Assembly (NCBI GenBank): GCA_964034945.1
Contig: OZ035962.1
Coordinates: 68,648,274 to 68,712,273, forward strand
DNA length: 64,000 bases
Origin: Chrysopilus asiliformis
Lineage: Eukaryota; Arthropoda; Insecta; Diptera; Rhagionidae
Direction of reading: 5' to 3'
Part shown: positions 10,725 through 22,567 of the stretch, piece by piece
Numbering within the stretch: the first letter of the stretch is position 1
Layout of the letters: every line of letters begins with the position of its first letter
The notes under the pieces: model-generated
Databases searched by the model: none
What the model saw: only the letters and a program-made list of their open reading frames with translations
What the model was told of the DNA's origin: nothing
Made by a program: the position numbers and the translations under genes

Positions 10725-11804
10725 AAAAGAGTAAAAGACCTATTGATAATCTGGATTTTTTTCCTTCCTTCGAAATCATATCATATTCAACGACGTGAAC
10801 CGAATTTGATTTTTATGTAGCACACACAAGGGTCATGACGCTAAATTATAACATGTGAAGCAAATTCTTTACACAGGTTTCACATCAAACAAGAATTTTA
10901 AAAAAAAGTTTATATTATAATTCAGAAAAAAATTTATTTCAACTATCACGATTTCCCCCTGAAAAAACCCCTGAATTTCAAAAAATAAAAAGCACCCCCA
11001 AAACACCCCCCGTGAGCTAAAAAAACCCCCAAAACGGGGGCTAAAACCCCCGATCTGGCTACGATCTGGTGGTCGTAGGCTCGCTCCATCGATTGTTAGT
11101 GAATCGTTTGATTTCGGCTGCCGAAGTGGCCGTCGTCTACCAACACGTACAGGGTTCCTACCCCAAAAGTGAAAAGCGGAGTGTAACACGCCATCCAGAC
11201 CTGCCGGAAACTCTGACATAAATGTTAGCAGAAATGTCATTAGAAAAGTCTGTTGTGACGTAGGTGGGCTGCTGATTCTGGCATGACATTTCAGTTCCAG
11301 AAATGCGTTGAGCAATAAACAACTCAGAGTAGTAAATATGACGATCTGTGATTTCACTTTTTTCTTTAAAATCTCCGCACTAAAATGAAATTCGGCCTCC
11401 TGCTGCCCCCACGATGCATTTTTCAAATCATTTCTTTGTAAAAATTACTTTTAAACAGTATTCGTTTATAACACAGAGCCACTCTGCACGTGAAAAATTA
11501 GAATCCGCCATCTTAAATTCCATTTCTGTTACGATTTCTGTTAGCAAAGATGTCAACAAAAAATGTTAGACTTTTATGTCGTAACAGCTGACATTTCAAT
11601 CTTCACTAGACATAACATCAGACGTGACAGCGACACTGACGGCATTCATGGCAGGTGTGGATTAGTAGTTACTGATCGAAAAATAGTAGTGTCAGAGGGA
11701 TTTCAGTAGTGTCAACTTTTTAACAGTCATTTAGAGTTTTATTGAGACAACACATTTTGTGTGTTACCGTCTAATGTTTTATTGCATATCATATCAGTAC
11801 ATTT
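10725..11804. other. gene-free stretch with a C-rich block
   Basis: Positions 10950-11060 alternate A-runs with CCCCC runs, like 8450-8520. A 185-codon open frame on the minus strand (10869-11426) has low-complexity composition and no family motif, so it is not called. Confidence 0.5.
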
Positions 11805-12000
11805 TTATATTCATATGGTGAAACCAAAGGGTATATTAGATTTGACTTACCGTTTGTAACGCCAACATCCCGTTATCACACACAAAAATAAGAAAACTGA
11901 GCCCAATTTTTCTCATTTAAAGAAAACTCAGTGTTATTGAAAGAGGATTAAAACGATTTAACAAGGTTTTCATTGCTCTTCTGGAAAATTATACCAAATG
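11805..12000 (+). repeat. dispersed repeat, TATGGTGAAACCAAAGGG type
   Basis: TATGGTGAAACCAAAGGGTA leads into TTACCGTTTGTAACGCC. The same order is seen at 16045-16100 and, inverted, at 24830-24890. It lies inside a TAGTAGTGT-rich sequence that resumes at 12200-12320, suggesting an insertion there. Confidence 0.65.
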
Positions 12001-13600
12001 GACTTAGCACAATTTCACTTTTAGCCGACGATATGTCCCTTTTGTTCAAGAATTGAGTGCGTTTAGTCAGTCACTTTTTCATAGGGAATGCCTAACGTAC
12101 TTAAATATTTTAGATAAAAAGTCTGAATAATTACATATTACATATTTTTTAATTTTCCCCATATAAATGAAATTTTCAAATCTAGAAATTAACTTTCTTT
12201 GTAGCACGTTTTTTATATGGCGAAAAAGGTAGTGTTTTGGGTTTTTCAGTAGTTTAAGTAGTGTTAGGTCAAATTATGTCGAAATAGTAGTGTAAAACTA
12301 CGATAGTAGTGTAAACGGGATCCCTGAACACGTATCATTGCGTTGGAGAGTCGAGTAAAAATGTTCATACATTGATTGTATTCTCGTAAAATTTGAATAA
12401 AAATGTTATCGTCGTGAGGAGCCAGACGAGCCAAGGAGTGCCCAGGCTTGGTTTAGAATATGATTTTACATAACCGCTTCATACATCACAATCCAATTGC
12501 ACCACTCCTCCCTCCCACTCCAATACAAATGATTTTTTTTATTAAATTTTCGTCTGCCCTCTTTTGAGTCTTTGAGCAACTGTAGCTTTTCTTATGCGAA
12601 AAACTAAAGTCCTTTTCGTTTTATACATATTTCTTGTATTTGTTTTTTAATGATTACGATCTTTAGATTTAAAATTAAACAATTGGGCAAACATACACAA
12701 GTTTAGAGACTTTTTAATTCTCGTACATTTTTTTCTGTATTTTCGTACGACATTCTATTTTGCCCAAAGACAACAATTTGGGGATAATTAGTCCCTTTAA
12801 AGTGAAACAAAATGAAAAAGGAATCTAAATTACTTTAGCCCCTACATTGTTACATTCATTCATTAACAATGTACGTGGTCCGTATACAATTTAAAAAATT
12901 CTTTCACAACACAACTTTACTATGATGAGCATCGTGACTCTTGTAGATTTTTAATCAATAAAAAAGTGCGGAGTTCTTTCTTAACCCTACACTGCATGAT
13001 GTATTACTGGTGATACATGAATGTTGTTTCGTTATCAATATTACCCCGTTCAAATTTCCACCAGACTATTATCGCAATAAAAAAGAAAGTCCCCATAAAA
13101 CGATTGGCTAATTATGAAAAAAAAAATCAAAATTGAAATAATGGCGGTCATGTTAAAAAATCACTAGTTTTGAATTTTGCGTTTTTTCACTATAAAAACT
13201 GCTAAATAGGGGTAACCTCTATAACAGAAATAACACGGGTTTCTTATATTTCACATACGTATTTTCTTGTAATGAGATAATTTAATGTTGATGATAAATT
13301 ATAAGATCCTTTCAAGCCCTCTATATTTTAGACGCTAGAATTTTTTAAGTGTTTTTCCCTTTTGAAGAGGGCTTTCCTTCAGAAAACAAAATATCAAAAT
13401 ACATGCGGTAAAGGATTAACTAGCCCAAAAACGGATAACACGTATAATGTCCAAGTAAATTTATTTTTATGATCGTTGTAAATACCTACCAAAATCACGA
13501 TTTCATTTGTGAAATTGCATTAAAAATTGAAAGTTAGATTTGCGTATCTCATAGGCCATTGTTCTTGAAAATTTAAGTCTTTCTTAGTCTGTTTAGTACT
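12001..13600. other. gene-free stretch
   Basis: Positions 12440-12600 share the order GAATATGATTTTACATAACC, then CTCC-rich, then GTAGCTTTTCTTATG with 53755-53935, so both belong to one dispersed family. The remainder is AT-rich without recognisable features. Confidence 0.5.
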
Positions 13601-13810
13601 GTTTGCACCAATATAACTTAGCAACTTATGTACAACTTAAATTATTTAAGTCCCAGAACTTCTACGGTTTAAGTAGGCTAAACGCAACTTAATTGTTTTA
13701 GTGCCGTTTGCACCAACGAAACTTAGCAACTTATGTTCAACTTAAATTATTTAAGTCCCAGAAGTTCTTCGATTTAAGTAGGCTAACCGCAACTTAATTT
13801 TTTAAGAATA
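13601..13810. repeat. direct repeat of ~105 bp related to the GTTTGC MITE
   Basis: Two tandem copies about 105 bp apart each contain GTTTGCACCAA, CTTAGCAACTTATG and AACTTAAATTATTTAAGTCC. The core is shared with the 127-bp MITE at 7380-7506. Probably two adjacent degenerate copies of that MITE. Confidence 0.65.
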
Positions 13811-14180
13811 GTACGCAAAAACGGGCCTGAGAAGAGTACGCGCAAACTGGCTTTAATCCCTAGAAATTCTGCGACTTAAGTTTAAGTTGTTTTTTAATTG
13901 GTGTGACCACTGTTATATTTGAATATCTCGAAACTTAGGGTTTATTGGTCAATATTTTTGAAGAATATTTGCTTCTCTCGAAATGAGTTCCCTATTCATT
14001 TGCACCGAATTTCTCCTGGTGAATGATTGAATATTTTTTGAAATTTTAATTCAATTGAAACAAAGGAAGGAAAAATTATTAAGGAAGCGTCAATCAAGTT
14101 TCGGCTCGAAGTGTAGTTGGCCTTTTCAGAACACCGGCTGGGGGTTAGTGCAGGTCTGATCGACATTCACTAATGTAATT

Positions 14181-14425
14181 GAGGGGCCTAGAAGTAAAAT
14201 GGTTCAAGTGCACTTTTTGTAGTTCTGAGATAAATGGGTTTAAAGTTAAATTAAATTTCAAAATTCCATAAGTTTAGGAAAATATGTAAATATTTTAGTT
14301 TTATTTAAATGCAAAAAAACATTATAATACATTACATCATTTTATTTCCAAGTAAGGGTATCCTTTAGGTGTGATAATCTGCACTTAGATCATTTATTTA
14401 AAAAAGTGTTACTTCTAGGCCCCTC
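14181..14425. mobile_element. 245-bp MITE with GAGGGGCCTAGAAGTAA termini
   Basis: GAGGGGCCTAGAAGTAA is exactly inverted at the right end and AATT lies on both flanks (14177-14180, 14426-14429). A 4-bp TSD is unusual; the alternative is a longer TIR with a shorter TSD, because AATT is itself palindromic. No coding capacity. Confidence 0.65.
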
Positions 14426-14429
14426 AATT

Positions 14430-15630
14430 GTGAATTCTGTTATAGAGAAAAATTTTCTGTTATAGAGAAAAAAGGAAGGTTTGAAGGTTTGCTTCCTAGA
14501 ATTGAAAAATTCCAAAAAAAGGCTTCCTAGAATCTTTCAATTCTAGGAAAAGCACCAAAGAAACTTTCAATTTATTTGTGTCTCGAATATTTTTTTTTAG
14601 ATTTTCTCATACAAATATACACGGATAAATGAAACACGGATTATTGCATTAAATGCATCCATTTTCAAGTTCACAAATATCATCATTACATTCAATTTTG
14701 GACCCTTTAATGCCCATGAAATATATTCTCAACAAAATTCTGAAAACTATTTTTGATACGAACAAGACTGATTAATTACAAGAAATGCATTTTTTTGTTA
14801 ATTTATGGTTTTTCCAAAACGAACTTTGTAAGAAATATATTCATGAGAAATTTCGACCTCTTAATTTTGCGCATAAAAACATTTACCGATCACTTCATTT
14901 TACAAATATTAATAAAAGTTTTAATTATGTAAAATAAATGAGGGCAAGAATCTCTCTTCTCACAATGGAATATGACGATTTTATCAATTCTTGGTGAATA
15001 TCCGTTAGCCGGAAGCTCGGAGTAAATCGAAAAAAAATATAATTGCGATTTTTAAAAAGCGGCCATTTTGACTTTTTTTTTAAATCGCAATTATGTTTTT
15101 TCGATTCACTCCGATACTACGGATTTTTTAGTAGTGTTATGGACAGTAAAAATTTCCTACACTTTAGTCTTTTACTAGAAGTCGATAAAATTCAGTTTTT
15201 CGCGATTATCTCAAAAACTGTAGAGTTTTCTGTGGTTCTACGAGTATGTATGAGATGAATTGAATGAAATGGGGATTCCTATAAGTTTGTCCTTTGCCGC
15301 TGTCGAGATATTTTCATTAAAAACCGAAGAATTCGATTTCTGCGAACGGTTTTTCAAAATAAACTTTTTAAGGAAGAATTAAAGACATTAAAATTCTCTA
15401 CATTTTTGCCTTTCACCGTAAATAAATTTCTATTACCGTTACCACGATATTTCATACTTTGTAAAAAAAAAAATTGATGTTTTTTTGTAAACAATTATTT
15501 TATTTGTCGGCTTATAGTGTAAATACAACCCATGAATGCATAAAATGCAAGTAAATTGCGACAAAAATCATTGTGCATTTAAGCGTGTTCTATTGTAAAA
15601 ATTCAAAACTTACATAATTAAACAAGGATA
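14430..15630. other. no recognisable feature
   Basis: AT-rich sequence. A short inverted pair (TCGAAAAAAAATATAATTGC near 15028 and its complement near 15085-15105) is the only structure seen. Confidence 0.5.
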
Positions 15631-15638
15631 CGTGGGAG

Positions 15639-16293
15639 CAGTGTTGCCGAACGTAGGGATTTTTCCCTGCAGTAGGGAAATTTAACCTAAAATTAAGCGT
15701 GGGGAAATTTTCTCAAAATTCATCTATTTGTAGGGAAATTCCAATATTTACAAAAAAAACATGACAAAAGCTATAACTGCTAATCTGGCAATTATTGAAA
15801 ACCCGTATGGTGATATGGCATTGTTCGAAGTTTAAGTGAACGGCGAACAGTTGTATCAAAATTCCACTTTTTAGTCAAACTTTTCAATAAATTTTTTTTA
15901 AAAGTTATTCCAATCGGATTTTGATGTATGGGAGTTTGATGTAGAATCATATCCCAAATTACTTTTGTTCTTGCACTTTTTTGATAAGATGCACCGTTTT
16001 TGAGATATTCAAAATTCATGCAAAATTCAATTTTTTATACCCGTATGGTGAAACCAAAGGGTATATTAGATTTGCCTTACCGTTTGTAACGCCGGGATAT
16101 GCGGTCATCACACATAAAAATGAATTACACCAGTGTGTTTAGAATAATAAAAAAAAACTGAATTTTGCATGTTCGTCCGTCAGTCCGTCTGTGGCGCGGA
16201 TTGCGGGCGCACGGGTTGAGCTAGAGTTCGTTAATGGGAAACAATGGACCATTACACATAGGGAATTTTGCTCTTGAACTTTCGGCAACACTG
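15639..16293. mobile_element. hAT-type element, CAGTGTTGCCGAA termini
   Basis: The ends CAGTGTTGCCGAA and TTCGGCAACACTG are perfectly inverted, and the 8-bp duplication CGTGGGAG is perfect on both sides (15631-15638, 16294-16301). An 8-bp TSD with CAGTGTTG ends is diagnostic of hAT elements. It encodes no transposase and hosts a dispersed repeat at about 15765-16260. Confidence 0.9.
15765..16260 (+). repeat. dispersed repeat with GCTATAA head hairpin and GTCCGTC tract
   Basis: It starts with AAAGCTATAACTGCTAATC and CTGGCAATTATTGAAAACCC, continues through CCCGTATGGTGAAACC to the GTCCGTCAGTCCGTC tract and ends near GAGTTCGTTAATGGGAAAC. The same units occur at 24090-25210. At 16230 the uninterrupted GTTCGTTAATGG is the empty site of the piggyBac MITE at 24391-24646. 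Confidence 0.7.
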
Positions 16294-16585
16294 CGTGGGA
16301 GTTGGACCGCGGTGCAGCTTCTAGTCTAATTTTATAAAATTTTATTCCTCTATTCAGTCAAATACTGCCCTTGCCTGGCAAAACATCTATCCCGCACATT
16401 CGAAACATGAGATTTTTGCACCATCGGTTCTTCAGACGGTGATATGAGGGGTGCATTTTGAATTCAATATTATCTATTTTGCGTCGTGTCTTTTGTAATC
16501 CTGCACATCCACTTTGCGATTTGTTACACAACTTGAATGAGTTGGACGAAAAATTGTTTCGTGTGTGGAGCAGTTGCAATACCAA

Positions 16586-17076
16586 GGGTGCGTTCCTTTA
16601 TTAACCGCGGTAAAGAGAAATGGGTTCTTAAATGCCTACGGTTAACGCTCAGTAAACTTTACTGTCGTTCCTAAATGCCAAAGTTAAGCTGTCAAAGTTA
16701 CTTTTCTCAACTCTGCTCGAGAGCTGAGTTGGAGAAAGTTAACTTTAATGGTAATTAAAGAACGCGATAAAGTTAACCGAGACGGTTACAACTGTCAATC
16801 AACTGTCAATTCGTCTCGTAGTTTCGAATGAGTTTTGTGCAGAATAATGGAGGATTTTATTGTGGTCCTTGTAAATGAAAAATACGACATGCTTTGATGA
16901 TTTGTTGGTCCGACATATTTTTAATGTATTGTTGTGCACATCACTGCTGTCAAAGTTAACCAAATCGCGTTCTTTTAATCAGAGTTAACGTCGGTAAAAT
17001 TTCAACTTTGGCAATCAGCTGTTCTAACTTTGACAAACCCAACCTTTACTTTACTCGGGAATAAAGGAACGCTCCC
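16586..17076. mobile_element. 491-bp Harbinger-like MITE, GGGTGCGTTCC family, copy 2
   Basis: Same TIR and same length as copies 1 and 3, with a clean 3-bp CAA duplication (16583-16585, 17077-17079). This independent insertion confirms the 3-bp TSD. One internal segment (about 16893-16923) differs from the other copies. Confidence 0.9.
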
Positions 17077-17079
17077 CAA

Positions 17080-18080
17080 ACCAAGTTGTTTCAACCGGTT
17101 GACATGAAACATTGAATATGTACAAATATAGAAGAATAATGATTAGTTTTCACCTTGGGCCTTGGTTTTCACCTTGGACTGACGGTCCTTTTGTAATTGC
17201 CACATGAAATTGGATAACAAATCTCTTGTGTAACTTGATTGTACAACGAAGTTGGCAGGCAAATTGTTAAGTGTATGGGCAGAGAGTAATAGAATTTTCC
17301 GACTTGTTGTACAACTTGGTTGATTGAGTTGTATGGCAAGTTGTGCTGAATGTGGATAAGTTGTACAACCGATTTCCATGTTGGTACAACTGTCGGCATT
17401 AAATCAAAATGTTTTGATTCTTTGGGGGCGGTGCTAAATGTTTGCCAAACATATTGTACTGTTTGTAGCGTTGTTTGCCAAAAATTAAATATTTTACATT
17501 TAGAGAGATTTTCCACGAAGAATAATATTGAGATCGGTTGCAATTTATGTGAATGTTGTACCAACCGTTCTAATGTCTGCGGGGAAACATCCAATCACTT
17601 TGACAATCAAGTTGCAACGTCTGTAGGCCCTATAAGAGGCAAGCGTGTAGTAAGTTTTGTTTTCTAAAAACTTACGTGATTTTGCGGTAAATAGCGAAAA
17701 ACGAAAGCCCGTTTTACTTTTTCTTGTGAATATGTTTTTATATGCTATTAAATAAAACGAGAATTAATTTATATCTGGTACAGTAACTGAAGTAATGAAG
17801 AATTTCGTATTCTTTTGCAGGGAAATGCTTGAATGCTTTCAAATAACAAGGAAAGCAAAATTTCTTAGACATTTTCAGCTCTGTGTCTGTTATTATTAAT
17901 TTTGAGGTAAAACAACAAATGAAATATCGTTTCTGAAACTGTATTCATACAGTAATTCACGGTGAACATGGCACACCCTTAACCAAATTCTTTTTCGAAT
18001 TTTTGGTGCTGATTTTATCAACATAAAAAGCCGAATGTGCCCGAAACCGATTAATCGGTCGGACTATATTTAAAGGCCGG
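17080..18080. other. gene-free stretch rich in TTGTACAAC motifs
   Basis: Positions 17150-17400 repeat GTTGTACAAC/TTGTACAACTTG-like words. Overlapping ORFs on both strands (17169-17594, 17350-17667) have no family motifs and mirror each other, so they are not called. Confidence 0.45.
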
Positions 18081-18084
18081 AATA

Positions 18085-18500
18085 CAACTGGCCCGATCCA
18101 ACATTTACGGTGACAGATTACGGCGACAATGTCGTTTTCTATACACAATTGAATACATTTTGTCGTCGTGAATATCATTTGCTTTTCAGTTTTTGTTGCC
18201 ATTTATCAAACATAACAGGAATGTAAATTTACGCAACACAGCATACGAACTATATTTCCTAATACTTTCTTCAAGTGATGACATTTAGACTTTATTATAT
18301 TCTCATATGATTTGATTTTGAATCCACGGCGAGCTAACCGACAAAAGTTAAATTCGATTCAACTTTTTACGACGACAAAGTTGGTAGGATTGATTGTATA
18401 CAGAAGCATAGGTTGCTATGAGTTTAGAATCTGCAATGTCGCCGGAATTGTTGTGTCGGGCCAAATGTTGGGCCATTTTCGGGCCAAATGTTGGGCCAGA
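18085..18500. repeat. diverged inverted repeat
   Basis: The segment near 18088-18170 (GGCCCGATCCAACATTT, GGCGACAATGTCG, ATTTTGTCGTCGTGAA) matches the complement of about 18365-18500 (AAATGTTGGGCC, CAATGTCGCCGG, TTTTTACGACGACAAAG). GGGCCAAATGTTGGGCCA is duplicated at the outer right end. It could be an old element with long TIRs; ends were not resolved. Confidence 0.45.
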
Positions 18501-18559
18501 ATTTGGGTGGGCCATTTTCACTGTGGGCCACTGTATGTTCTTATTCTTGGGCAAATAAG

Positions 18560-19350
18560 TTACCGTTTCATTGCTTCTAAAAATCTACATAAAGAGTCGT
18601 TTTGTCACTTAGATACCATAAGTAATTATTCGTAATGGTAGGATATTGTAATAAATGTCTTTGTTTTAAATTAAAGAAAAAAATCTTTTGGAATTTAGGT
18701 TCCTAATATTGTAAGAAGCATTAATTGAAATTTGAGTTTAAAAGTACTAATTTTTCGTGTTTATTCTGCTTTTATAATGTATAATAAACAAAAAAATGCG
18801 TGTTGCATTAGGGAAGGGTACGGATAGACGTACGGATTCATTAATATCTCTGTCAAATTTCAAAACCCTAGAGTGAATAGGAAAAGAACAGGGAGGGTAA
18901 ATAAAAAAGATAGAAATTTGATACGGATACATGCTTCGCCCGGATAGATACCTTAGTAGGTGCGAATAGAAGCCCTTGGGAAAAACGAATAAATATACGC
19001 TTGATTTATTGAACAAACAAATATCTGAATAATTCAAGAATATTAGAATGAACACAAGACAATTGAACGATGTGGAAAATAGACGGCAGAATACTTGAGC
19101 TACTTCTAGACTTTACTTCCTTCACAACACCTATTGCGATATTTGCGAATGGCGGTCAGTAAAATGTTATATTTTAGTGTAAAATTGATTTTTTTATTCC
19201 ATTTTCTATATGATATCCATCCATATAAAAAACCATGCAAGAAATAGCGTTTTTCGTGCCCCTGGGTTAACTTTTGAACGCGTGTAGTTTTTACTTTGGT
19301 TGAGGACTTTTTGGAAAGGGCACAGTCTCTAGTTTCATCCGTATATGGTC
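18560..19350. other. no recognisable feature
   Basis: Short ORFs only; no motif or clear repeat. Confidence 0.45.
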
Positions 19351-19353
19351 TAG

Positions 19354-19420
19354 AGCAGCAGTGGCCAACCCGCGGCCCGAGACGTTTGAAAATGCGGCCC
19401 GCCAAATAATTTGAATTTTA
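19354..19420 (+). mobile_element. one end of a hAT-like element
   Basis: CAGTGGCCAACCCGCGGCC followed by CGTTTGAAAATGCGGCCC resembles the 161-bp hAT MITE at 26587-26747 (CAGGCCTGTCCAACCCGC, then GTGTTTGAATGTGG). No matching right end was found, so it is a fragment. Confidence 0.45.
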
Positions 19421-19588
19421 GAAAAAAATATGTATGTAACTAATAAAATATAAAATACTAAAACTGCTCATAAAGTTTATATGCAATTTTACAATTTAAT
19501 ATTTTATTTTACATAAGTACTACTCGTATATATACATTTACATTTACATAAGTCCATATATATATTTTTAGCGATTATTTTTTTCTTG

Positions 19589-20409
19589 CCCCACGACTCC
19601 ATTTTTTCCAGATTGGATTTAAATCCAATCACGAAAAAGTCTAATGGAGACTCAAAAAATCTTGCATCATGATTTAACCCTGGACCCGTGTACTATAAAA
19701 CTTCCATTTATCGTGTACTTGGGCACTCAGTGCCCAGATGTAATTCCCATAGAAAATGTATGGCTGGTTTGTTTAAAAATCATAAAAATTTGTTTATTCG
19801 TTAAACAAGTAGAAATACAATGGGAAAATATAATTTGCAAAAATCGACTGAGAATATAGACCACCTTGTAAGCTCGCGAATCTACTACTCGACATCTCCA
19901 ACAAATCATGTACTCCACGAAAGACAATGCAATACATGACAACAATACAATATAAATATTATAATATAAGTAACATAACAATACAATATAATATCTGCAT
20001 ACAAGAAAAATCATAAAAGGGGAAAACCCCAAAGCTGTAGTCAAAATAAAAAGAATTTTCATACAAAATGTACTGAGTTGGGTACTGAGTGCCCAAGTAC
20101 ACGATATTACGCTATTTTCTTGACACCTGTCTCAACCCCCTCGGAGATATGCAATTTGGATTTTTTTACTGTCATGATTTTTTCGGCTACTGAAAGGTAG
20201 TATTTTTTTTGACATTTGTTCAGTCAAATTGGCTGATTTCTAGTTGGCTGCCTTGATTACCTCCTGGTTGACATTTCTAAGTACGCTATGGAGACACAAT
20301 AAATATGAAAAATCATGACTGAAAATGCCCACGCGCTGATTTCACTATTCGTCAAAATATGGAGTGGGGGAAAAATCATGATTTTGAAAAATCCAATGGA
20401 GTCGTGGGG
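19589..20409. mobile_element. MITE with CCCCACGACT termini, copy 1 (interrupted)
   Basis: CCCCACGACTCC at the left and GGAGTCGTGGGG at the right; the inner sequence matches, inverted, the uninterrupted 346-bp copy at 29381-29726. Compared with that copy, sequence has been added after CATGATTTAA (about 19678), including the nested element 19711-20104. The flanks TTG and TTA differ at one base. Confidence 0.75.
19711..20104. mobile_element. 394-bp nested MITE with TCGTGTACTTGGGCACTC termini
   Basis: TCGTGTACTTGGGCACTCAG at the left is inverted as CTGAGTGCCCAAGTACACGA at the right. TA flanks both ends, consistent with a Tc1/mariner-type target. Confidence 0.7.
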
Positions 20410-21185
20410 TTATGCTCAACTTTTTGCATTTTGTTCTAAACTTTTTTTAAAAAACAACATAAAATATTATTTGAAAATTTTACTAAGAAAAGGCGGTTAT
20501 TTTATTTTTTATAATTTTTAATTATTAATTTAATTAATTATAATTTTTATAATTTTTAATTTTATAATTATTACAGCTATTTTTGTAGATTTAAAATCTG
20601 TTGTGGCAAACAAAAATAGTTTCAGTATTAAGAGAAAAAAATATTTATACGTTGCAATTTCTGCATTTTCTTTTCAATTTTATTTTGTAAATCAAAGTGA
20701 CCTGTGTCAAAAAAAATAGCTACCAATAATATTATTTGAACGATTTCATATTTTTATTTTACAACTTCCATTTATGCCATGTGTTCTGTGAAAAATCAAG
20801 AGAAAGTTCCTTAACCCCCTCACCATCCCCCTGCAATTCGGTGGCTCTTGAAGCCAAAGTGAAAACTACACTGATTCAAATGTTAGTTTAGGAAGGTAAA
20901 ATCGTGCATCGTTCTTTAAGCTCAAATGGGACGTATGGGCATCTTTCCATACCTAAAATCTAAAACGGATAGATGCATTTTCGATTTTTGAAATCTCACT
21001 TCACAAATATTCGAACAATATAATATTAAAATTACATAATTACTATTTATTTAACGTAAGTAAACAAAAAAAACATAATTTACTCATAAAATCTAATCAA
21101 AATTTTCTAACAGCACATAAGATACTCAGTAATTTGTTGCTACAATTTAATTTTTTAAAAAGCTGTCATAAAGTTCATGGGTAAA
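20410..21185. other. AT-rich gene-free stretch
   Basis: Positions 20505-20575 are almost pure A/T with TTTATAATTTTTAATT-like units. Nothing else recognised. Confidence 0.5.
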
Positions 21186-21604
21186 GCCCATATCAGAATG
21201 CAGCAGCGTTTTTGGAGCAGCGAGCAGCAAAAGTTTCCCATTGGCTAAGAGCAAAATTATGACGTACTAAAAGCAGCAAAAATTCTCGCTGCTTTTTTAG
21301 CGCTATTTCTATTTTTACTGACGCTGCCCGAGCAGTAAATTTTTCATATACTTCGAATATACGCTATACGCCGTCAGAACGCTAATGCCTTCATTAATTT
21401 TATCCAAATCATCAATTACTGTTGACATTTTATGAACGAATAGATAAATTAACAAAATTTCACGAAAAAATCAAACAAATGAGAACTGTCAAACTGATTT
21501 TACTCAGGATTCGTGCTGCTCCATTCCGTGATGGAAGCCAGCAAAACCAATTTTGCTGCCAAGGTTTGCTGCTACAGCGAATGCTGCTTCATTCTGATAT
21601 GCGC
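21186..21604. mobile_element. ~419-bp MITE with GCSCATATCAGAATG termini
   Basis: GCCCATATCAGAATGCAGCA at the left is mirrored by TGCTTCATTCTGATATGCGC at the right. The arms contain repeated GCAGCA/TGCTGC words. TSD not resolved. Confidence 0.65.
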
Positions 21605-21831
21605 TTATTGTTCTTGTTTGTAATTTTGTAAACATACTAGAGGCAGTATGGGCGTTTTATTCCGTAATTTGTATCCATCTATCCCACCGGGCATCTACCC
21701 CTACTTTACTTTATGTGTGGCTGCGTCATATGAAAATTGACGGATTTCCTCGAAATTACTGCTTTCGAGGGACACCTGGAGTGGTATTCCGAAACTTGTT
21801 TCAAGCGTTTGAATCGAGTTAGAAGATAAAA

Positions 21832-22417
21832 AAAAAATTTTCTAAAAAAAATAAAACCGACTTTAAAAAAAAAACTGAAAAGAGAAAAAAGCACTAAAAA
21901 GAAAAAAATAATTTCAAACTATGTCCATTAATAGCGTATTTAAAATTCGGCTTTTTTGGAGTGGCGTTAAATTTACACTAAATAAAATCGTTGTAAAATT
22001 TCTATTGTCAAGTTTCGCACAAAATCAGTTTGTACATGGAGACAAAAAATAGGATAGATTTCTACAAAAAATAGTAACATATGAGACAGTGGGCTTTTTT
22101 ATAGCGATTGCTTAAAAATAGGGAATTCAATTTGGGACATAAAAGAACTTAGTTTTGGTGCTTCTAAGAGCCGTGTCTATATTTAATCTGTTTGACAACA
22201 AAATTTTTGGAGTCGATCTTAGTTCTTAGTTAGCCTTAAGGGTTAGAAAGTATGTAATTTATTTTAGTTGCAAATTTAACGCCACTCCAAAAAAGCCGAA
22301 TTTTAAATACGCTATTAATGGACATAGTTTGAAATTATTTTTTTCTTTTTAGTGCTTTTTTCTCTTTTCAGTTTTTTTTTTAAAGTCGGTTTTATTTTTT
22401 TTAGAAAATTTTTTTTT
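21832..22417. repeat. long inverted repeat, arms ~145 bp, loop ~300 bp
   Basis: The left arm 21832-21975 (containing CACTAAAAAGAAAAAAATAA and CGGCTTTTTTGGAGTGGCG) is almost perfectly complementary to 22272-22417. Transcribed, it would form a stable hairpin. It lies just inside the left TIR of the 21779-25467 element. Confidence 0.8.
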
Positions 22418-22567
22418 TATTTCGAACGTTTTTAGTTTCAATTTTTAATATAGGTAAAATTACAAAGGGTTTGAGGGGATAAGTCCGCAGATGAGAAATA
22501 TATAAAAGAATCTTCCAGATATTGTACTGAACACAATACAAAGAATTTTACTCGATATCCCAAGCAG

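Noticed and set aside
10869..11426. 185-codon open frame on the minus strand
   Set aside because: Phe-rich low-complexity product through the C-run block; no recognisable domain and no sign of splicing.
17169..17667. Overlapping frames of 141 and 105 codons on opposite strands
   Set aside because: They mirror each other through TTGTACAAC-rich repeats and show no domain.
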